Source: Bacillota bacterium
GTDB taxonomy: Bacteria > Bacillota > Clostridia > Christensenellales > Borkfalkiaceae
DNA: 64,000 nt
Reading direction: 5' to 3'
NCBI GenBank assembly: GCA_019423125.1
Contig: JAHZBZ010000001.1
Location: 208,406-272,405 of the forward strand
Position numbers and translations under genes: made by a program. A model generated the notes under the pieces. The model ran no database searches, was not told where the DNA came from, and worked only from the letters and a program-made list of their open reading frames with translations. The first letter of the stretch is position 1; each line of letters opens with the position of its first letter. Positions 41,208-50,448 of this stretch are shown here, one piece after another.

Positions 41208-41237
41208 GCGCGTCGGCTTCGGTCGGCGCGCTTTTTT
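41208..41237 (+). terminator. Terminator after nfnB
   Basis: Imperfect stem GCGCG.CGG / TCGG.CGCGC with loop CTTCG, then TTTTTT. Confidence 0.75.
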
Positions 41238-41266
41238 CGTGCGGAACAGTCATTTGAAGAAAAGGC

Positions 41267-41295
41267 TTGTAAAATGCGCGCAATTGTGATATACT
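41267..41295 (+). promoter_or_regulatory. Promoter of lon
   Basis: TTGTAA (41267-41272), 17-bp spacer, TATACT (41290-41295). No CIRCE or CtsR heptad repeat is visible next to it. Confidence 0.7.
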
Positions 41296-41339
41296 TGAAG
41301 ATGAACAAATGCCCGCAGAGCGGGCAAAGGACCTGATTT

Positions 41340-43658
41340 ATGCCCAAGACAAAGAAAATCGTCAACCTGCCCTATGTCGCGCTTCGCGGCAAAGTGGCGT
41401 TTCCCTATACGACAAGCCTGTTCGATGTGGGCAGGCTTCCCTCGCTCAATGCCGTCTCGCATGCCTCCGAGCGCGATATGAAGCTGTTCGTCAGCCTCCA
41501 GAAAGAGGCGGACAAGGACGAGATCGCGCCCGCCGACGTGTTCGAGGTAGGCACCGTCGTGCGCATCCTGCAGATCGGGAAACTTCCCTCCAACAACCTC
41601 CGCCTGACGGTGGAGGGGCTTTACCGCGCCCGCGCGGAGGAGATCTACGAAGAGGAGGGGTGTTTTTACGCCAACGTCGCGGAACTTGCGCCCATGCACG
41701 CCGATCCCGTGCTCGAAGAGGCGTATTTCCGCACCGCGCAGGACATCCTCGCCGACATCCAGGGCTTTGACCCGCGCTTTCCCAAGGACGCGATGGCAAA
41801 GCTGGAAAAGTTCACCGATCCCTTTGAGTACATCGCCAACGCGCTGAGCTTTTTGCACATCCGCGAGGACGCGAAGCAGAAGATCCTCGAGGCGGCGTAC
41901 GTCGTCGACCAGCTCAAGATCTTCGAGCGCTGTCTCAACGACGAGCTGGAGATCGCAAAGCTCGAGCGCAAGATCAGCCAGACGGTGCGCCAGAGCATCG
42001 ACAAGAACCAGAAAGAATACTTCCTGCGCGAACAGCTCAAGGCGATCCACAGCGAACTGGGCGACGACGAGGAAGAGCGCGAGACATTGACCAAGCAGAT
42101 CAAGGAAAAGCACATGCCCGCCGACATCGAGGCGAAGGCGCTCAAGGAGATCGCGCGCACGGACAAGATGCCGCCTTCCTCCCCCGAATACACCGTCATC
42201 CGCAACTACCTTGACTGGCTGATCGACCTGCCGTGGTCGGAGGAGACGCAGGACACCGAGAATCTGTCCGAAGCGCAGAAGATGCTGGACGAGGACCATT
42301 ACGGCCTCGAAAAGGTCAAGACGCGCATCACCGAATACCTCGCCGTGCTTCAGCTCACCAAGAGCATGAACGCGCCCATCCTCTGTTTTGTCGGGCCTCC
42401 GGGCGTCGGCAAGACCTCCATCGCCAAATCGGTCGCCCGCGCGCTGGGCAGAAAGTTCGTGCGCATGAGCCTGGGCGGCGTCAAGGACGAGGCGGAGATC
42501 CGCGGTCACCGCCGCACCTACGTCGGCGCGATCCCCGGCCGCATCATCTACGCGATGAAACAGGCGGGCAGCATCAACCCCGTCTTCCTGCTCGACGAGA
42601 TCGACAAGGTCTCTTCGGACATGCGCGGCGACCCCGCGAGCGCATTGCTCGAGGTGCTCGACCCCGAGCAGAACTCCACCTTCCGCGACAGATTCCTCGA
42701 AGTGCCTTACGATCTCTCCAAGGTGCTTTTCATCACGACGGCGAACACGGTGGAGACCATCCCGCAGCCGTTGCTCGACCGCATGGAGCTCATCGAGCTC
42801 AACGGCTACACGCTGGACGAGAAAAAGGAGATCGCAAAGCGCTATCTCATCCCCAAAAAGGCGAAGGAGAACGGGCTCAAAGAAGGGCTGTTGGAGATCG
42901 AGGACGACGCGATCGTCGCGATCATCGAGGGTTACACGATGGAGGCGGGCGTCCGCAATCTCGAGCGCCAGATCGGCTCCGTCTGCCGCAAGATCGCGGT
43001 GCGCTACGCGGAGAACGCTTCGCTGGAAAAACAGGTCGTCACCGCATCCAATCTCGACGGCATCCTCGGCATCCGCAAATACAACAAGGACTACGCGCAC
43101 CTCGACGGCAACGAAGTGGGCGCGGCGACGGGGCTCGCATGGACGAGCGTGGGCGGAACCACGCTGACCATCGAGGTCTCCGCGATGCCCGGAAAGGGCG
43201 AGATCCTGCTCACGGGCAAGCTGGGCGACGTGATGAAGGAATCGGCGCGCGCCGCCATCAGCTACATCCGCGCGCACGCCGACCGCTACGGCATCCCCGC
43301 CGAGACCTTCGCGGAGACGGACATCCACATCCACGTCCCCGAAGGCGCGACGCCCAAGGACGGCCCGAGCGCGGGCATCACGATGGCGACGGCGATCCTC
43401 TCGGCGTTCTCCAAAAAGCCGGTGCGCAAGGACATCGCGATGACGGGCGAGATCACGCTGCGCGGAAAAGTGCTTCCCATCGGCGGCCTCAAAGAGAAGG
43501 CGCTTGCGGCGCACCGCGCGGGCATCCGCAACATCATCATCCCCGTCGAAAACGAGAAGGACGTGGAGGAGATCCCCGTCAACGTGCGCGGCGAACTCAA
43601 CTTCCTGCCCGCGGGCGAGGTGGACGAAGTGTTCCGCAACGCGATCGTGGGACTGTGA
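41340..43658 (+). CDS. lon: ATP-dependent protease Lon (772 aa)
   Basis: Cytosolic AAA+ protease that removes misfolded and regulatory proteins. N-terminal LON substrate domain (about 1-190), coiled coil, AAA+ module with Walker A GPPGVGKTSI and Walker B FLLDEIDK, and the protease domain with the Ser-Lys dyad: Ser677 in KDGPSAGIT and Lys720 in GGLKEKALAAHR. The spacing of 43 residues equals that in E. coli Lon. The length is typical for LonA. The next gene, engB, starts 8 bp downstream, the common lon-engB order of Firmicutes. Confidence 0.97.
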   Translation: MPKTKKIVNLPYVALRGKVAFPYTTSLFDVGRLPSLNAVSHASERDMKLFVSLQKEADKDEIAPADVFEVGTVVRILQIGKLPSNNLRLTVEGLYRARAEEIYEEEGCFYANVAELAPMHADPVLEEAYFRTAQDILADIQGFDPRFPKDAMAKLEKFTDPFEYIANALSFLHIREDAKQKILEAAYVVDQLKIFERCLNDELEIAKLERKISQTVRQSIDKNQKEYFLREQLKAIHSELGDDEEERETLTKQIKEKHMPADIEAKALKEIARTDKMPPSSPEYTVIRNYLDWLIDLPWSEETQDTENLSEAQKMLDEDHYGLEKVKTRITEYLAVLQLTKSMNAPILCFVGPPGVGKTSIAKSVARALGRKFVRMSLGGVKDEAEIRGHRRTYVGAIPGRIIYAMKQAGSINPVFLLDEIDKVSSDMRGDPASALLEVLDPEQNSTFRDRFLEVPYDLSKVLFITTANTVETIPQPLLDRMELIELNGYTLDEKKEIAKRYLIPKKAKENGLKEGLLEIEDDAIVAIIEGYTMEAGVRNLERQIGSVCRKIAVRYAENASLEKQVVTASNLDGILGIRKYNKDYAHLDGNEVGAATGLAWTSVGGTTLTIEVSAMPGKGEILLTGKLGDVMKESARAAISYIRAHADRYGIPAETFAETDIHIHVPEGATPKDGPSAGITMATAILSAFSKKPVRKDIAMTGEITLRGKVLPIGGLKEKALAAHRAGIRNIIIPVENEKDVEEIPVNVRGELNFLPAGEVDEVFRNAIVGL

Positions 43659-43666
43659 GGCGAGAG

Positions 43667-44293
43667 ATGATCGTAAAAGAAGCGACCTTCGTCACCTCCG
43701 CCGCCGACCGCAGGGGGCTTCTGCATCCCGACAAGCCGATGATCGCGGTCTGCGGAAAATCCAACGTCGGCAAGAGCTCGTTCATCAACATGCTCGCCAA
43801 CCGAAAAAAACTCGCGCGCACCTCGGCAGAACCGGGGCGCACGCGGCTGGTGAATTATTTCGACTTCGGCGCCTTCGTGCTCGCCGACCTGCCCGGTTAC
43901 GGCTTTGCGCGCGTGTCCAAGGCGGAAAAGGACAAGTGGTCGCGCCTGCTCGACGATTTCTTCGCGGTCGGCGGTCTGTCGCACGTCCTGCTCCTCGCGG
44001 ACATCCGCCACGACCCGACGGCGGACGACAAGACGATGGCGGATTACCTGTACTACACGCAGACGCCCTTCACCGTCATTGCGACCAAGTCGGACAAACT
44101 CGCAAAGACGCGCGTGCGCGAAGCGGTGCGCCGCGTCGCGGCGGGCTTCCGCACGGGCGAGGGAAACGTGATTGCCGTCTCGTCCGAGACCCGCTTCGGC
44201 AAGGAAGCGGTGCTGGGTCTCCTCGAACGGGTGTGCGCCCTGCATGAAGAGGGCGAAGAGACGGAAGAGGAGAAAGAAGCGGACGCTAAGTGA
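43667..44293 (+). CDS. engB: Ribosome biogenesis GTPase YsxC/EngB (208 aa)
   Basis: TrmE-Era-EngA-type GTPase needed for 50S assembly. G1 GKSNVGKSSFIN, G2-region GRTRLVNYF, G3 DLPGYGFARV, G4 TKSDKL and G5-region AVSSET are all present. The ATG at 43667 with GTGAGGCGAG upstream lies 8 bp after lon, so the two are co-transcribed. The tail is acidic (EEGEETEEEKEADAK). Confidence 0.95.
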   Translation: MIVKEATFVTSAADRRGLLHPDKPMIAVCGKSNVGKSSFINMLANRKKLARTSAEPGRTRLVNYFDFGAFVLADLPGYGFARVSKAEKDKWSRLLDDFFAVGGLSHVLLLADIRHDPTADDKTMADYLYYTQTPFTVIATKSDKLAKTRVREAVRRVAAGFRTGEGNVIAVSSETRFGKEAVLGLLERVCALHEEGEETEEEKEADAK

Positions 44294-44317
44294 GCGCCCC
44301 TGAGAGGAGAATGAAAA

Positions 44318-45121
44318 ATGTTTGATCTGCTTGCATCTGCGCCCGCTTTTTTGCAGACGTGGTGGGGGATGCTGCTGTTTGTCGTCGCGGACATCGCGCT
44401 TCTGCTCGCGATCCTTGCGCTCAACTATCGGTTTTTTGCCAAGCGCCTGCTCGACATCCTGTTCTCGGCGGCGATGCTCGTGCTCTTTTCCCCCTTCTTT
44501 GCAGGGTTTGCGATCGCACAGGCATTGCGCGCGCGCAGGCAGGGCGGCGCCGTGTTTGAACAAAAGACATATGCGGGCAAGAACGCAAAGCCCGTTTCGC
44601 TTTCGCTGTTCGCGCTTTCGGACGCGGACGACGTGCTCGACCGTATTCTTGCCGTGAGCGGGATGCGCTATTATCCCGCGCTCGCCGCCGTATTTCTCGG
44701 GCGGTTCAGCTTTATCGGTCCCAAGCCGTTCACCCTTCCCGACAGTGCGGCGACAGGCGAAGACGCTTTTGTCCGCTTTTCGGTGCGCCCGGGGCTGTTC
44801 AGTTCGCTGGAGCGCTTCGGCGGAAAGAGCCTGACCTATCCCGACCTGTTCGAAGAGGATGCGGAATACGCCGCGCACTTCACGCTGTTCGGCGACGTCG
44901 CCTGCTTCTTTGCGGGGCTGTGCGCGCATTTCCGCGGCGAAGAGGGGCAAAAGTACGGCGTCTGCGCGCAGACGGGGTACGTCGATTGGCTTCTCGCGGA
45001 GGGCGAGATCACGGAAGAAGAGGCAAAGGCGTATGCCGACCGCGCACATGCGCGGCTGAAGGGCTACGAGGAGCGGGAGCGCGACCGCAAGAACTTTGCC
45101 GATTTCAATGCTTTCAAATGA
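44318..45121 (+). CDS. Divergent bacterial sugar transferase-like membrane protein (267 aa)
   Basis: Two hydrophobic helices at about 15-35 and 45-68. KRLLDILFSAAMLVLFSPFF and later FIGPKPFTLPD match the frame of polyprenyl-phosphate sugar phosphotransferases (KRxxD...PxxF; GPRP-like). The normal KFRTM and DELPQ motifs are not recognisable: LSLFALSDADDVLD and LAAVFLGRFSFIGPKP stand in their place. It may act in glycan or teichoic-acid initiation, or it may be a diverged homologue with a changed role. A helical tail of about 70 charged residues follows. GAGAGGAG precedes the ATG; the gap to engB is 24 bp. Confidence 0.6.
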   Translation: MFDLLASAPAFLQTWWGMLLFVVADIALLLAILALNYRFFAKRLLDILFSAAMLVLFSPFFAGFAIAQALRARRQGGAVFEQKTYAGKNAKPVSLSLFALSDADDVLDRILAVSGMRYYPALAAVFLGRFSFIGPKPFTLPDSAATGEDAFVRFSVRPGLFSSLERFGGKSLTYPDLFEEDAEYAAHFTLFGDVACFFAGLCAHFRGEEGQKYGVCAQTGYVDWLLAEGEITEEEAKAYADRAHARLKGYEERERDRKNFADFNAFK

Positions 45122-45183
45122 TTCGCGCGCGTGCCGCAGACGGCGTGCGCGGCGTTTTGTTAAAAAAACAGTGAGGTGACATT

Positions 45184-46299
45184 GTGAAGAGAGAAGAGCA
45201 AGAAGCCGCCGCCGCGGAGGTTTCGGCGGATCCCTACGCAAACGAGATAGAAAACGCGACGGGCGTCACCAAATGCCCCTCCTGCGGCGGGGGGATGGAG
45301 TTCGACGCGGAGAAGGGGAAACTAGTCTGTCCCTATTGCGGCTGTGAGCAGGAGATCGAAGCGGCACAGGCGGAGGAACTCGGCTTTGAAAAGCTCCTGC
45401 GCGCGGACAACGGCTGGGCGGAGGAATCGCACGTCTTCCGCTGTGAGCGTTGCGGCGCGCGCGAGGTGCTCGACAGGCGCGAGATCGCAAAGACCTGTTC
45501 GTTTTGCGGTGCGTCCAACATCGTGGAGACGGAGGAGCTTCCGGGACTTCGGCCGAACGCGGTGCTGCCCTTCCGCCTGACGGACAAAGAGGCGGGCAAG
45601 AGCGTCAAAAAGTGGATACGCAAGCGCATTTTCGCGCCGCAAAAATTCCGCAAGAGCGCAAAGCCCGAGGACCTGCGCGGCGTCTATTCTCCCGCGTTCA
45701 CCTTCGACGCGGCGACCTCTTCCGATTATTCCGCGGTGCTCGGCGAGTACTATTACGTCACCCGCCGCGTCAACGGCCGCACGGTCAGCGAGCGCAAGAT
45801 CCGCTATTTCAATGTGTCGGGGCACTACAACGGCCGCTTCGACGACGTGCTCGTGCGCGCGAGCGACGCGGTGGGGCAGGCTTCGCTGGACAAACTTCAG
45901 CCCTTCGGCACCAACGACAGCAAGGAGTACACCCGCGAATACCTGAGCGGTTACACGGCGAGCCAGTACTCGCGCGACGGCGCGGTGTGCTGGGCGGAGG
46001 CAAAACAGATCATGGCGGACCGACTGCGCAGCCAGATCTTGAGCCGCTATACATACGACGTCGTCTCCTCCTTCAACATCAACACCTCGTACAGCAACAT
46101 CACTTACAAATACGTGCTGCTGCCGCTGTACGTCGGGCACTGCACCTGGCGGCAGAAGCTGTACAACTTCTTCGTCAACGGCGTCAACGGCAAGGTCACG
46201 GGCAAGGCGCCCGTCTCGCCGCTCAAGGTCGGGGCGCTCGTCCTGCTCGGCGCGGCGATCATCGTCGGATTGTACTTCCTGTTCCGCTACATGTCGTGA
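45184..46299 (+). CDS. Zinc-ribbon (TFIIB-type) tail-anchored membrane protein (371 aa)
   Basis: Two zinc ribbons at the N-terminus: CPSCGGGMEFD...CPYCGC (about 24-48) and CERCGA...CSFCGAS (about 84-106). A large cytosolic domain without known motif follows (FTFDAATSSDYSAVLGEYYYV, NVSGHYNGRFDDVL), and a single C-terminal TM helix (LKVGALVLLGAAIIVGLYFL) anchors it. Homologues are common in Clostridia as zinc-ribbon proteins of unknown function. The GTG start at 45184 has TGAGGTG upstream. It lies 17 bp before rarA. Confidence 0.75.
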   Translation: MKREEQEAAAAEVSADPYANEIENATGVTKCPSCGGGMEFDAEKGKLVCPYCGCEQEIEAAQAEELGFEKLLRADNGWAEESHVFRCERCGAREVLDRREIAKTCSFCGASNIVETEELPGLRPNAVLPFRLTDKEAGKSVKKWIRKRIFAPQKFRKSAKPEDLRGVYSPAFTFDAATSSDYSAVLGEYYYVTRRVNGRTVSERKIRYFNVSGHYNGRFDDVLVRASDAVGQASLDKLQPFGTNDSKEYTREYLSGYTASQYSRDGAVCWAEAKQIMADRLRSQILSRYTYDVVSSFNINTSYSNITYKYVLLPLYVGHCTWRQKLYNFFVNGVNGKVTGKAPVSPLKVGALVLLGAAIIVGLYFLFRYMS

Positions 46300-46316
46300 G
46301 AGCGGGGGAGCAAAAA

Positions 46317-47642
46317 ATGGAACAATACACTTTTTTCGGCAGCGAGGAGGATCTTCCCCTCGCTGCGCGCCTTCGTCCGCGCACGCTGGACGAATTTGTG
46401 GGGCAGACGCACCTGCTCGGCGAGGGCAAGGTGCTCCGCCGCCTGATCGAAGAGGACCGCATCGGCTCCATGATCTTCTGGGGCCCGCCGGGCGTCGGCA
46501 AGACCACGCTCGCTCGCATCATCGCAGGCCGCACGCGCGCGCGGTTCATCGACTTCTCCGCCGTCACCAGCGGCATCCGCGAGATACGCCAGGTGATGGA
46601 GCAGGCGGAAAAGAACCGCCTGTTCGGCGAGCGCACCATCCTGTTCGTGGACGAGATCCATCGCTTCAACAAGGCGCAGCAGGACGCCTTTCTCCCCTTC
46701 GTCGAAAAGGGGAGCATCCTGCTCATCGGCGCGACCACCGAAAATCCCTCTTTTGAAGTCAACGGGGCGCTCCTGTCCCGCTGTAAGGTGTTCGTGTTGC
46801 AGTCGCTCTCGGTTCCCGAGCTCAAACAGCTTCTTGTGCGCGCAGTCAAAGACGAGCGCGGGTTCGGAAAGGAACGCGTGCAGATCGAGGATTCTTCGCT
46901 CGAACTCATCGCGAATTTCTCCAACGGCGACGCGCGCACCGCGCTCTCCACGCTGGAGATGGCGGTGCTCAACGGCGAGCGGAGCGAAGAGGGGGTGCGC
47001 GTCACCGCGGAGACGATCGCGCAGTGCACCTCCAAAAAATCCCTGCTTTACGACAAGACGGGAGAGGAGCACTACAACCTCATCTCGGCGCTCCACAAGT
47101 CCATGCGCAATTCGGACGCGGACGCCGCCGTCTATTGGCTCGCGCGCATGCTCGAGGCGGGGGAGGATCCGCTGTATGTCGCCCGCCGCGTCACGCGTTT
47201 TGCGGCGGAGGACGTCGGGCTCGCCGACCCGCGCGCGCTGGACGTCGCGCTCGCGGCGTACCGCGCCTGTCATTACATCGGGATGCCCGAGTGCACCGTG
47301 CACCTGACCGAGGCGGTCGTCTATCTCTCGCTCGCACCCAAGTCCAACGCGCTGTACGTCGCCTATGAAAGGGCGAAAAAGGACGCGCAGACCATGCTCG
47401 CCGAGCCCGTTCCGCTTGCGCTCCGCAACGCGCCCACCCGCCTGATGAAAGAGCTGGACTACGGCAAGGGGTATCAGTACGCGCACGATGCGGAGGACAA
47501 ACTCACGGACATGCAGTGCCTGCCCGATTCGCTTGCGGGCAAGCGCTATTACAGGCCGACCGAGGAGGGCACCGAGGCGAAATTCAAGGCGCGCCTCGAA
47601 CAGATCCTCGAATGGAAGAGCAAGCACCCGCCGAAAAAGTGA
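46317..47642 (+). CDS. rarA: Replication-associated recombination protein A, AAA+ ATPase (441 aa)
   Basis: RarA/MgsA helps at stalled replication forks. Walker A GPPGVGKTTLA, Walker B LFVDEIHRFNK, sensor 1 GATTENPSF, arginine finger region LLSRCKVF and the C-terminal clamp-loader-like helical domain (GMPECTVHLTEAVVYLSLAPKSN) are all present. The length is normal. The ATG at 46317 is chosen because of GCGGGGGAG 6 nt upstream and because it restores the typical N-terminus with LRPRTLDEFVGQ. Confidence 0.95.
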   Translation: MEQYTFFGSEEDLPLAARLRPRTLDEFVGQTHLLGEGKVLRRLIEEDRIGSMIFWGPPGVGKTTLARIIAGRTRARFIDFSAVTSGIREIRQVMEQAEKNRLFGERTILFVDEIHRFNKAQQDAFLPFVEKGSILLIGATTENPSFEVNGALLSRCKVFVLQSLSVPELKQLLVRAVKDERGFGKERVQIEDSSLELIANFSNGDARTALSTLEMAVLNGERSEEGVRVTAETIAQCTSKKSLLYDKTGEEHYNLISALHKSMRNSDADAAVYWLARMLEAGEDPLYVARRVTRFAAEDVGLADPRALDVALAAYRACHYIGMPECTVHLTEAVVYLSLAPKSNALYVAYERAKKDAQTMLAEPVPLALRNAPTRLMKELDYGKGYQYAHDAEDKLTDMQCLPDSLAGKRYYRPTEEGTEAKFKARLEQILEWKSKHPPKK

Positions 47643-47695
47643 ACGGCGCGCCGCTCCTGCGGCAAAGAAAGGACGAAAAGAGAGGAGGCGTTTTT

Positions 47696-48706
47696 ATGAG
47701 ATATGCGATCTACGGCGCGGGGGCGATGGGTACCGTCCTCGGCGCATACATCGCGCGGGCGGGCGTTGACATCGACCTCATCAACCGCAACCGCGCGCAC
47801 GTACAGGCGCTGCGCGAGCGCGGCGCGCACATCGTCGGCACCGTCGACTTCACGCAGAAGGTCACGGCGCTCCTTCCCGAAGAGATGGAGGGAAAATACG
47901 ACGTCATCCTGCTGATGACAAAACAGCGGCACAACGGGGAGATCGTGCCCTTCCTCAAAGAGCACCTCGCCGAGGACGGCGCGCTGTGCACCTGTCAGAA
48001 CGGCCTGCCCGAGCCGAAGATCGCCGAGATCGTCGGCGCCGACCGCACGCTCGGCTGTGCGATCGCGTGGGGCGCGACCTTTCACGGGGAAGGGGTCTCT
48101 CAGCTCACTTCCGAGCCCTCCGCGCTCACCTTTTCTCTCGGCGCCCTGGGCGGCGGGAACCGCCTCGACGAGGTCAGAAAACTGCTCGAGTGCATGGGCA
48201 CTGTGGAGGTGGAACAAAACTTCCTCGGCGCGCGCTGGTCGAAACTTCTGATCAACAGCGCCTTTTCGGGGCTTTCGACGGTGACGGGCGAGACCTTCGG
48301 CTCCGTCTCCCGCGCGCACGCTTCGAGAAAAGTCGCACTCGCGATCATCCGCGAATGCGTGGACGTCGCCGCGGCGGCGGGCATCGCCGTCTGTCCCGTG
48401 CAGGGGCACCGCATCGACAAGATGTTCAGCGGCAGGGGGCCTTTCTCCCGCGCGCTCGCCTGGATGCTTTTGCCCGTCGCGATGAAAAAGCACGCCCTTC
48501 TCATCTCCTCGATGCTGCAGGACCTGCGCGCGGGCAAAGAGTGCGAGATCGACTTCATCAACGGCGTCGTCTGCGAGTACGGGCAAAAGTTCGGCGTGCC
48601 CACGCCCTTCAACGCGCGCACCGTACAGATCGTGCACGCGATCGAGCGGGGCGAGCGCGCGATCACGGCGGAAAATCTTGCCCTGTATGCCGATCTTTTC
48701 CGCTGA
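47696..48706 (+). CDS. 2-dehydropantoate 2-reductase family protein (336 aa)
   Basis: NADPH-binding motif IYGAGAMGTVLGAYIARAG at the N-terminus, the KPR-type TKQRHNGEIVPF and CQNGLPE, and a C-terminal helical domain with KLLINSAFSGLSTVTGETFG (catalytic-type Lys) and GKECEIDFINGVV. It would reduce ketopantoate to pantoate, or a related 2-oxo acid; no other pantothenate gene is near, so I withhold panE. The ATG at 47696 has GAGGAGG 8 nt upstream. It follows rarA by 53 bp. Confidence 0.85.
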   Translation: MRYAIYGAGAMGTVLGAYIARAGVDIDLINRNRAHVQALRERGAHIVGTVDFTQKVTALLPEEMEGKYDVILLMTKQRHNGEIVPFLKEHLAEDGALCTCQNGLPEPKIAEIVGADRTLGCAIAWGATFHGEGVSQLTSEPSALTFSLGALGGGNRLDEVRKLLECMGTVEVEQNFLGARWSKLLINSAFSGLSTVTGETFGSVSRAHASRKVALAIIRECVDVAAAAGIAVCPVQGHRIDKMFSGRGPFSRALAWMLLPVAMKKHALLISSMLQDLRAGKECEIDFINGVVCEYGQKFGVPTPFNARTVQIVHAIERGERAITAENLALYADLFR

Positions 48707-48757
48707 ATTTTTCCCGCCGCACGCGGCGGCGACACCTTTGTGCGGTATTCTTCTGCC

Positions 48758-49840
48758 ATGAATGTACGACTTTGGCGCGGCGGGCTTTCGTCCGCGCAAA
48801 AACTCATCCTTGCGGCGCTCGGCGTCTGCGTGCTCTTTGTGCTCGCGGACGTGCCCGTTCTCGCCGAGTACCTGTTTGCGCGCGGCATCACCCGCGCGCT
48901 GAGCGGCGCGCTCTCCCTTGTGAGCGCGCTCTTTCCCTTTTCCCTGTACGAGCTGATCGCCGTGGGGCTGATCGCGTGCTTTGCGGCGCTCGCGGCCTTT
49001 GCCGTCCTGTATGCCGCAGGGCGCCGCACCGACGCCCTGCGCCGCCTCTTCGTGCGCGTCTGCGCGGTGCTCCTCGGCGTTCTCGCCGCATTTGCGGTGC
49101 TGTATGCGCCGCTCTATGCGCGCAGTTCCGCGGCGGAAGCGCTCGGGCTGGACGTGACGGAGGCGATGCAGGAGCAGGTGGACGCCGCCGCCTCTTCGTG
49201 CGTGGAGGCTCTCAATGCGCTCTCCGCGCGAATAGAGCGGGACGGCAACGGGGACGTGCTCTGCCCGTACACCTTTTCCGAGCTCAACGCCCTGATTGAA
49301 GGGGAGTTTTCCTCATGCGGCGGATATTTTTCGCCCTATCGCGTGCGCGCGAAGGCGGTCGCGCTGTCCGTGCCGATGAGCTATCTCGGCATCACGGGCA
49401 TCTACTTTCCCTTCGTCGCGGAGGCAAACGTCAACGTCAACATCCCCGCCTGCGACCTGCCCGTGACAATGGCGCACGAGATGTCGCACGCGAAGGGGGT
49501 CGGCAGGGAGGACGAGGCGAACATCGTCGCCTACGCGCTGTGTCTGAACGCGGACGACGACTACCTCAACTACTGCGCACTGCTGGACGCGGCGACCGTC
49601 CTTTTGAACAGCTTACCGCGCGAGCGCGCGGAGGAACTGTACGCGCGGCTGGACGAGGCGGTGCGGCAGGAGTATTCCCGCGCCGCGGCGCATTATGCGG
49701 CGTACGAAGGCCCGATCGACGCGCTCTCTTCCTTTTTCAACGACCTGTTCCTCAAGGCGAACGGTGTCGCGTCGGGCACGCGCAGTTACGGGGAGACGGT
49801 GAACGCCCTTGTCGCGCTGATCGGCGCGCGCGGTGAATAG
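48758..49840 (+). CDS. DUF3810 membrane protein with HExxH metalloprotease motif (360 aa)
   Basis: Three hydrophobic helices within residues 15-115, then an extracytoplasmic domain with TMAHEMSHAKGVGREDEANIVAY: a zincin HExxH with a downstream Glu that can complete the site. This is the pattern of DUF3810 proteins. A membrane-bound zinc peptidase is inferred; no substrate is known. The start is uncertain: the ATG at 48758 and a GTG at 48740 are in frame and neither has a good ribosome-binding site. The gene lies 51 bp after the reductase gene and about 120 bp before spoVAC. Confidence 0.8.
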   Translation: MNVRLWRGGLSSAQKLILAALGVCVLFVLADVPVLAEYLFARGITRALSGALSLVSALFPFSLYELIAVGLIACFAALAAFAVLYAAGRRTDALRRLFVRVCAVLLGVLAAFAVLYAPLYARSSAAEALGLDVTEAMQEQVDAAASSCVEALNALSARIERDGNGDVLCPYTFSELNALIEGEFSSCGGYFSPYRVRAKAVALSVPMSYLGITGIYFPFVAEANVNVNIPACDLPVTMAHEMSHAKGVGREDEANIVAYALCLNADDDYLNYCALLDAATVLLNSLPRERAEELYARLDEAVRQEYSRAAAHYAAYEGPIDALSSFFNDLFLKANGVASGTRSYGETVNALVALIGARGE

Positions 49841-49870
49841 AGCGGGGCAAAAAGTGGCACAATAAGTGTC

Positions 49871-49966
49871 ATGAAGAAGAGAACATCTGCCGCGGACGAA
49901 CTCCGCACGCGCGACGAGCGCGAGGTGCGCGTGCGCCCCTTCGGACAGGAGGGGGTGCGCCGATGA
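49871..49966 (+). CDS. Possible 31-aa leader peptide overlapping spoVAC
   Basis: A short frame MKKRTSAADELRTRDEREVR... ends in TGA that overlaps the spoVAC ATG (ATGA), an arrangement typical of translational coupling. It has no good ribosome-binding site and is highly charged. It may be chance. Confidence 0.3.
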   Translation: MKKRTSAADELRTRDEREVRVRPFGQEGVRR

Positions 49967-50415
49967 CGGACAGGGTACGCAAAAATCAGAATTATCTCGA
50001 CTACGTCCATTCGCTGGCGCCGCCGACGCAGCACTTTCACAACTGCCTGCGCGCGTTCATCGTGGGCGGGCTCATCTGTTGTGTGGGGCAGTTCCTGCGC
50101 ACCGAGTTCGAAGTGTTGCTCGGCCTTTCGGGGGACGAGCTCGCGGGCGCGGTTTCCATGTCGCTCATCTTTTTGGGATGCCTTCTGACGGGTTTCGGGG
50201 TATACGACCGCATCGGCAAAGTCGCGGGCGCGGGTTCCATCGTCCCCATCACGGGCTTTGCGAATTCCGTCTGCTCGCCCGCGCTCGAATTCAAGGCGGA
50301 GGGGATGATCACGGGCATGGCGGCAAAGATGTTCGTCGTCGCGGGGCCCATCATCGTGTTCGGCGTGCTCGCGGGCTCGGCGGTGGGCGTGATCTACTGG
50401 CTTCTCTCCCTCTGA
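49963..50415 (+). CDS. spoVAC: Stage V sporulation protein AC (150 aa)
   Basis: Part of the SpoVA channel that moves dipicolinic acid into the forespore and releases it in germination. Recognised from NYLDYVHSLAPPTQHFHNCLRAF at the N-terminus, CCVGQFLRTEF, and the C-terminal GSIVPITGFANSVCSPALEFKAEG. Four or five hydrophobic segments. The length equals the B. subtilis protein. SpoVAD and SpoVAE, which normally follow, are not next to it here. AGGAGGGG lies 9 nt before the ATG. I cannot identify a convincing sigma-G promoter. Confidence 0.93.
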   Translation: MTDRVRKNQNYLDYVHSLAPPTQHFHNCLRAFIVGGLICCVGQFLRTEFEVLLGLSGDELAGAVSMSLIFLGCLLTGFGVYDRIGKVAGAGSIVPITGFANSVCSPALEFKAEGMITGMAAKMFVVAGPIIVFGVLAGSAVGVIYWLLSL

Positions 50416-50419
50416 GCGC

Positions 50420-50448
50420 TTGCCTTTTTTCTGCCGCTCTGCTATACT
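50420..50448 (+). promoter_or_regulatory. Promoter of the MutT-type gene
   Basis: TTGCCT (50420-50425), 17-bp spacer, TATACT (50443-50448). The transcript would carry a leader of about 165 nt containing the dispersed repeat at 50538-50577. Confidence 0.6.

Noticed and set aside
44053..44424. 123-codon minus-strand frame overlapping engB and the sugar-transferase-like gene
   Set aside because: Ser/Ala/Arg-rich shadow of two plus-strand genes, without a start signal.
49838..49871. Sigma-G-type promoter for spoVAC
   Set aside because: TGAATA and CACAATA are present, but spacing and -10 sequence do not fit the consensus well enough.
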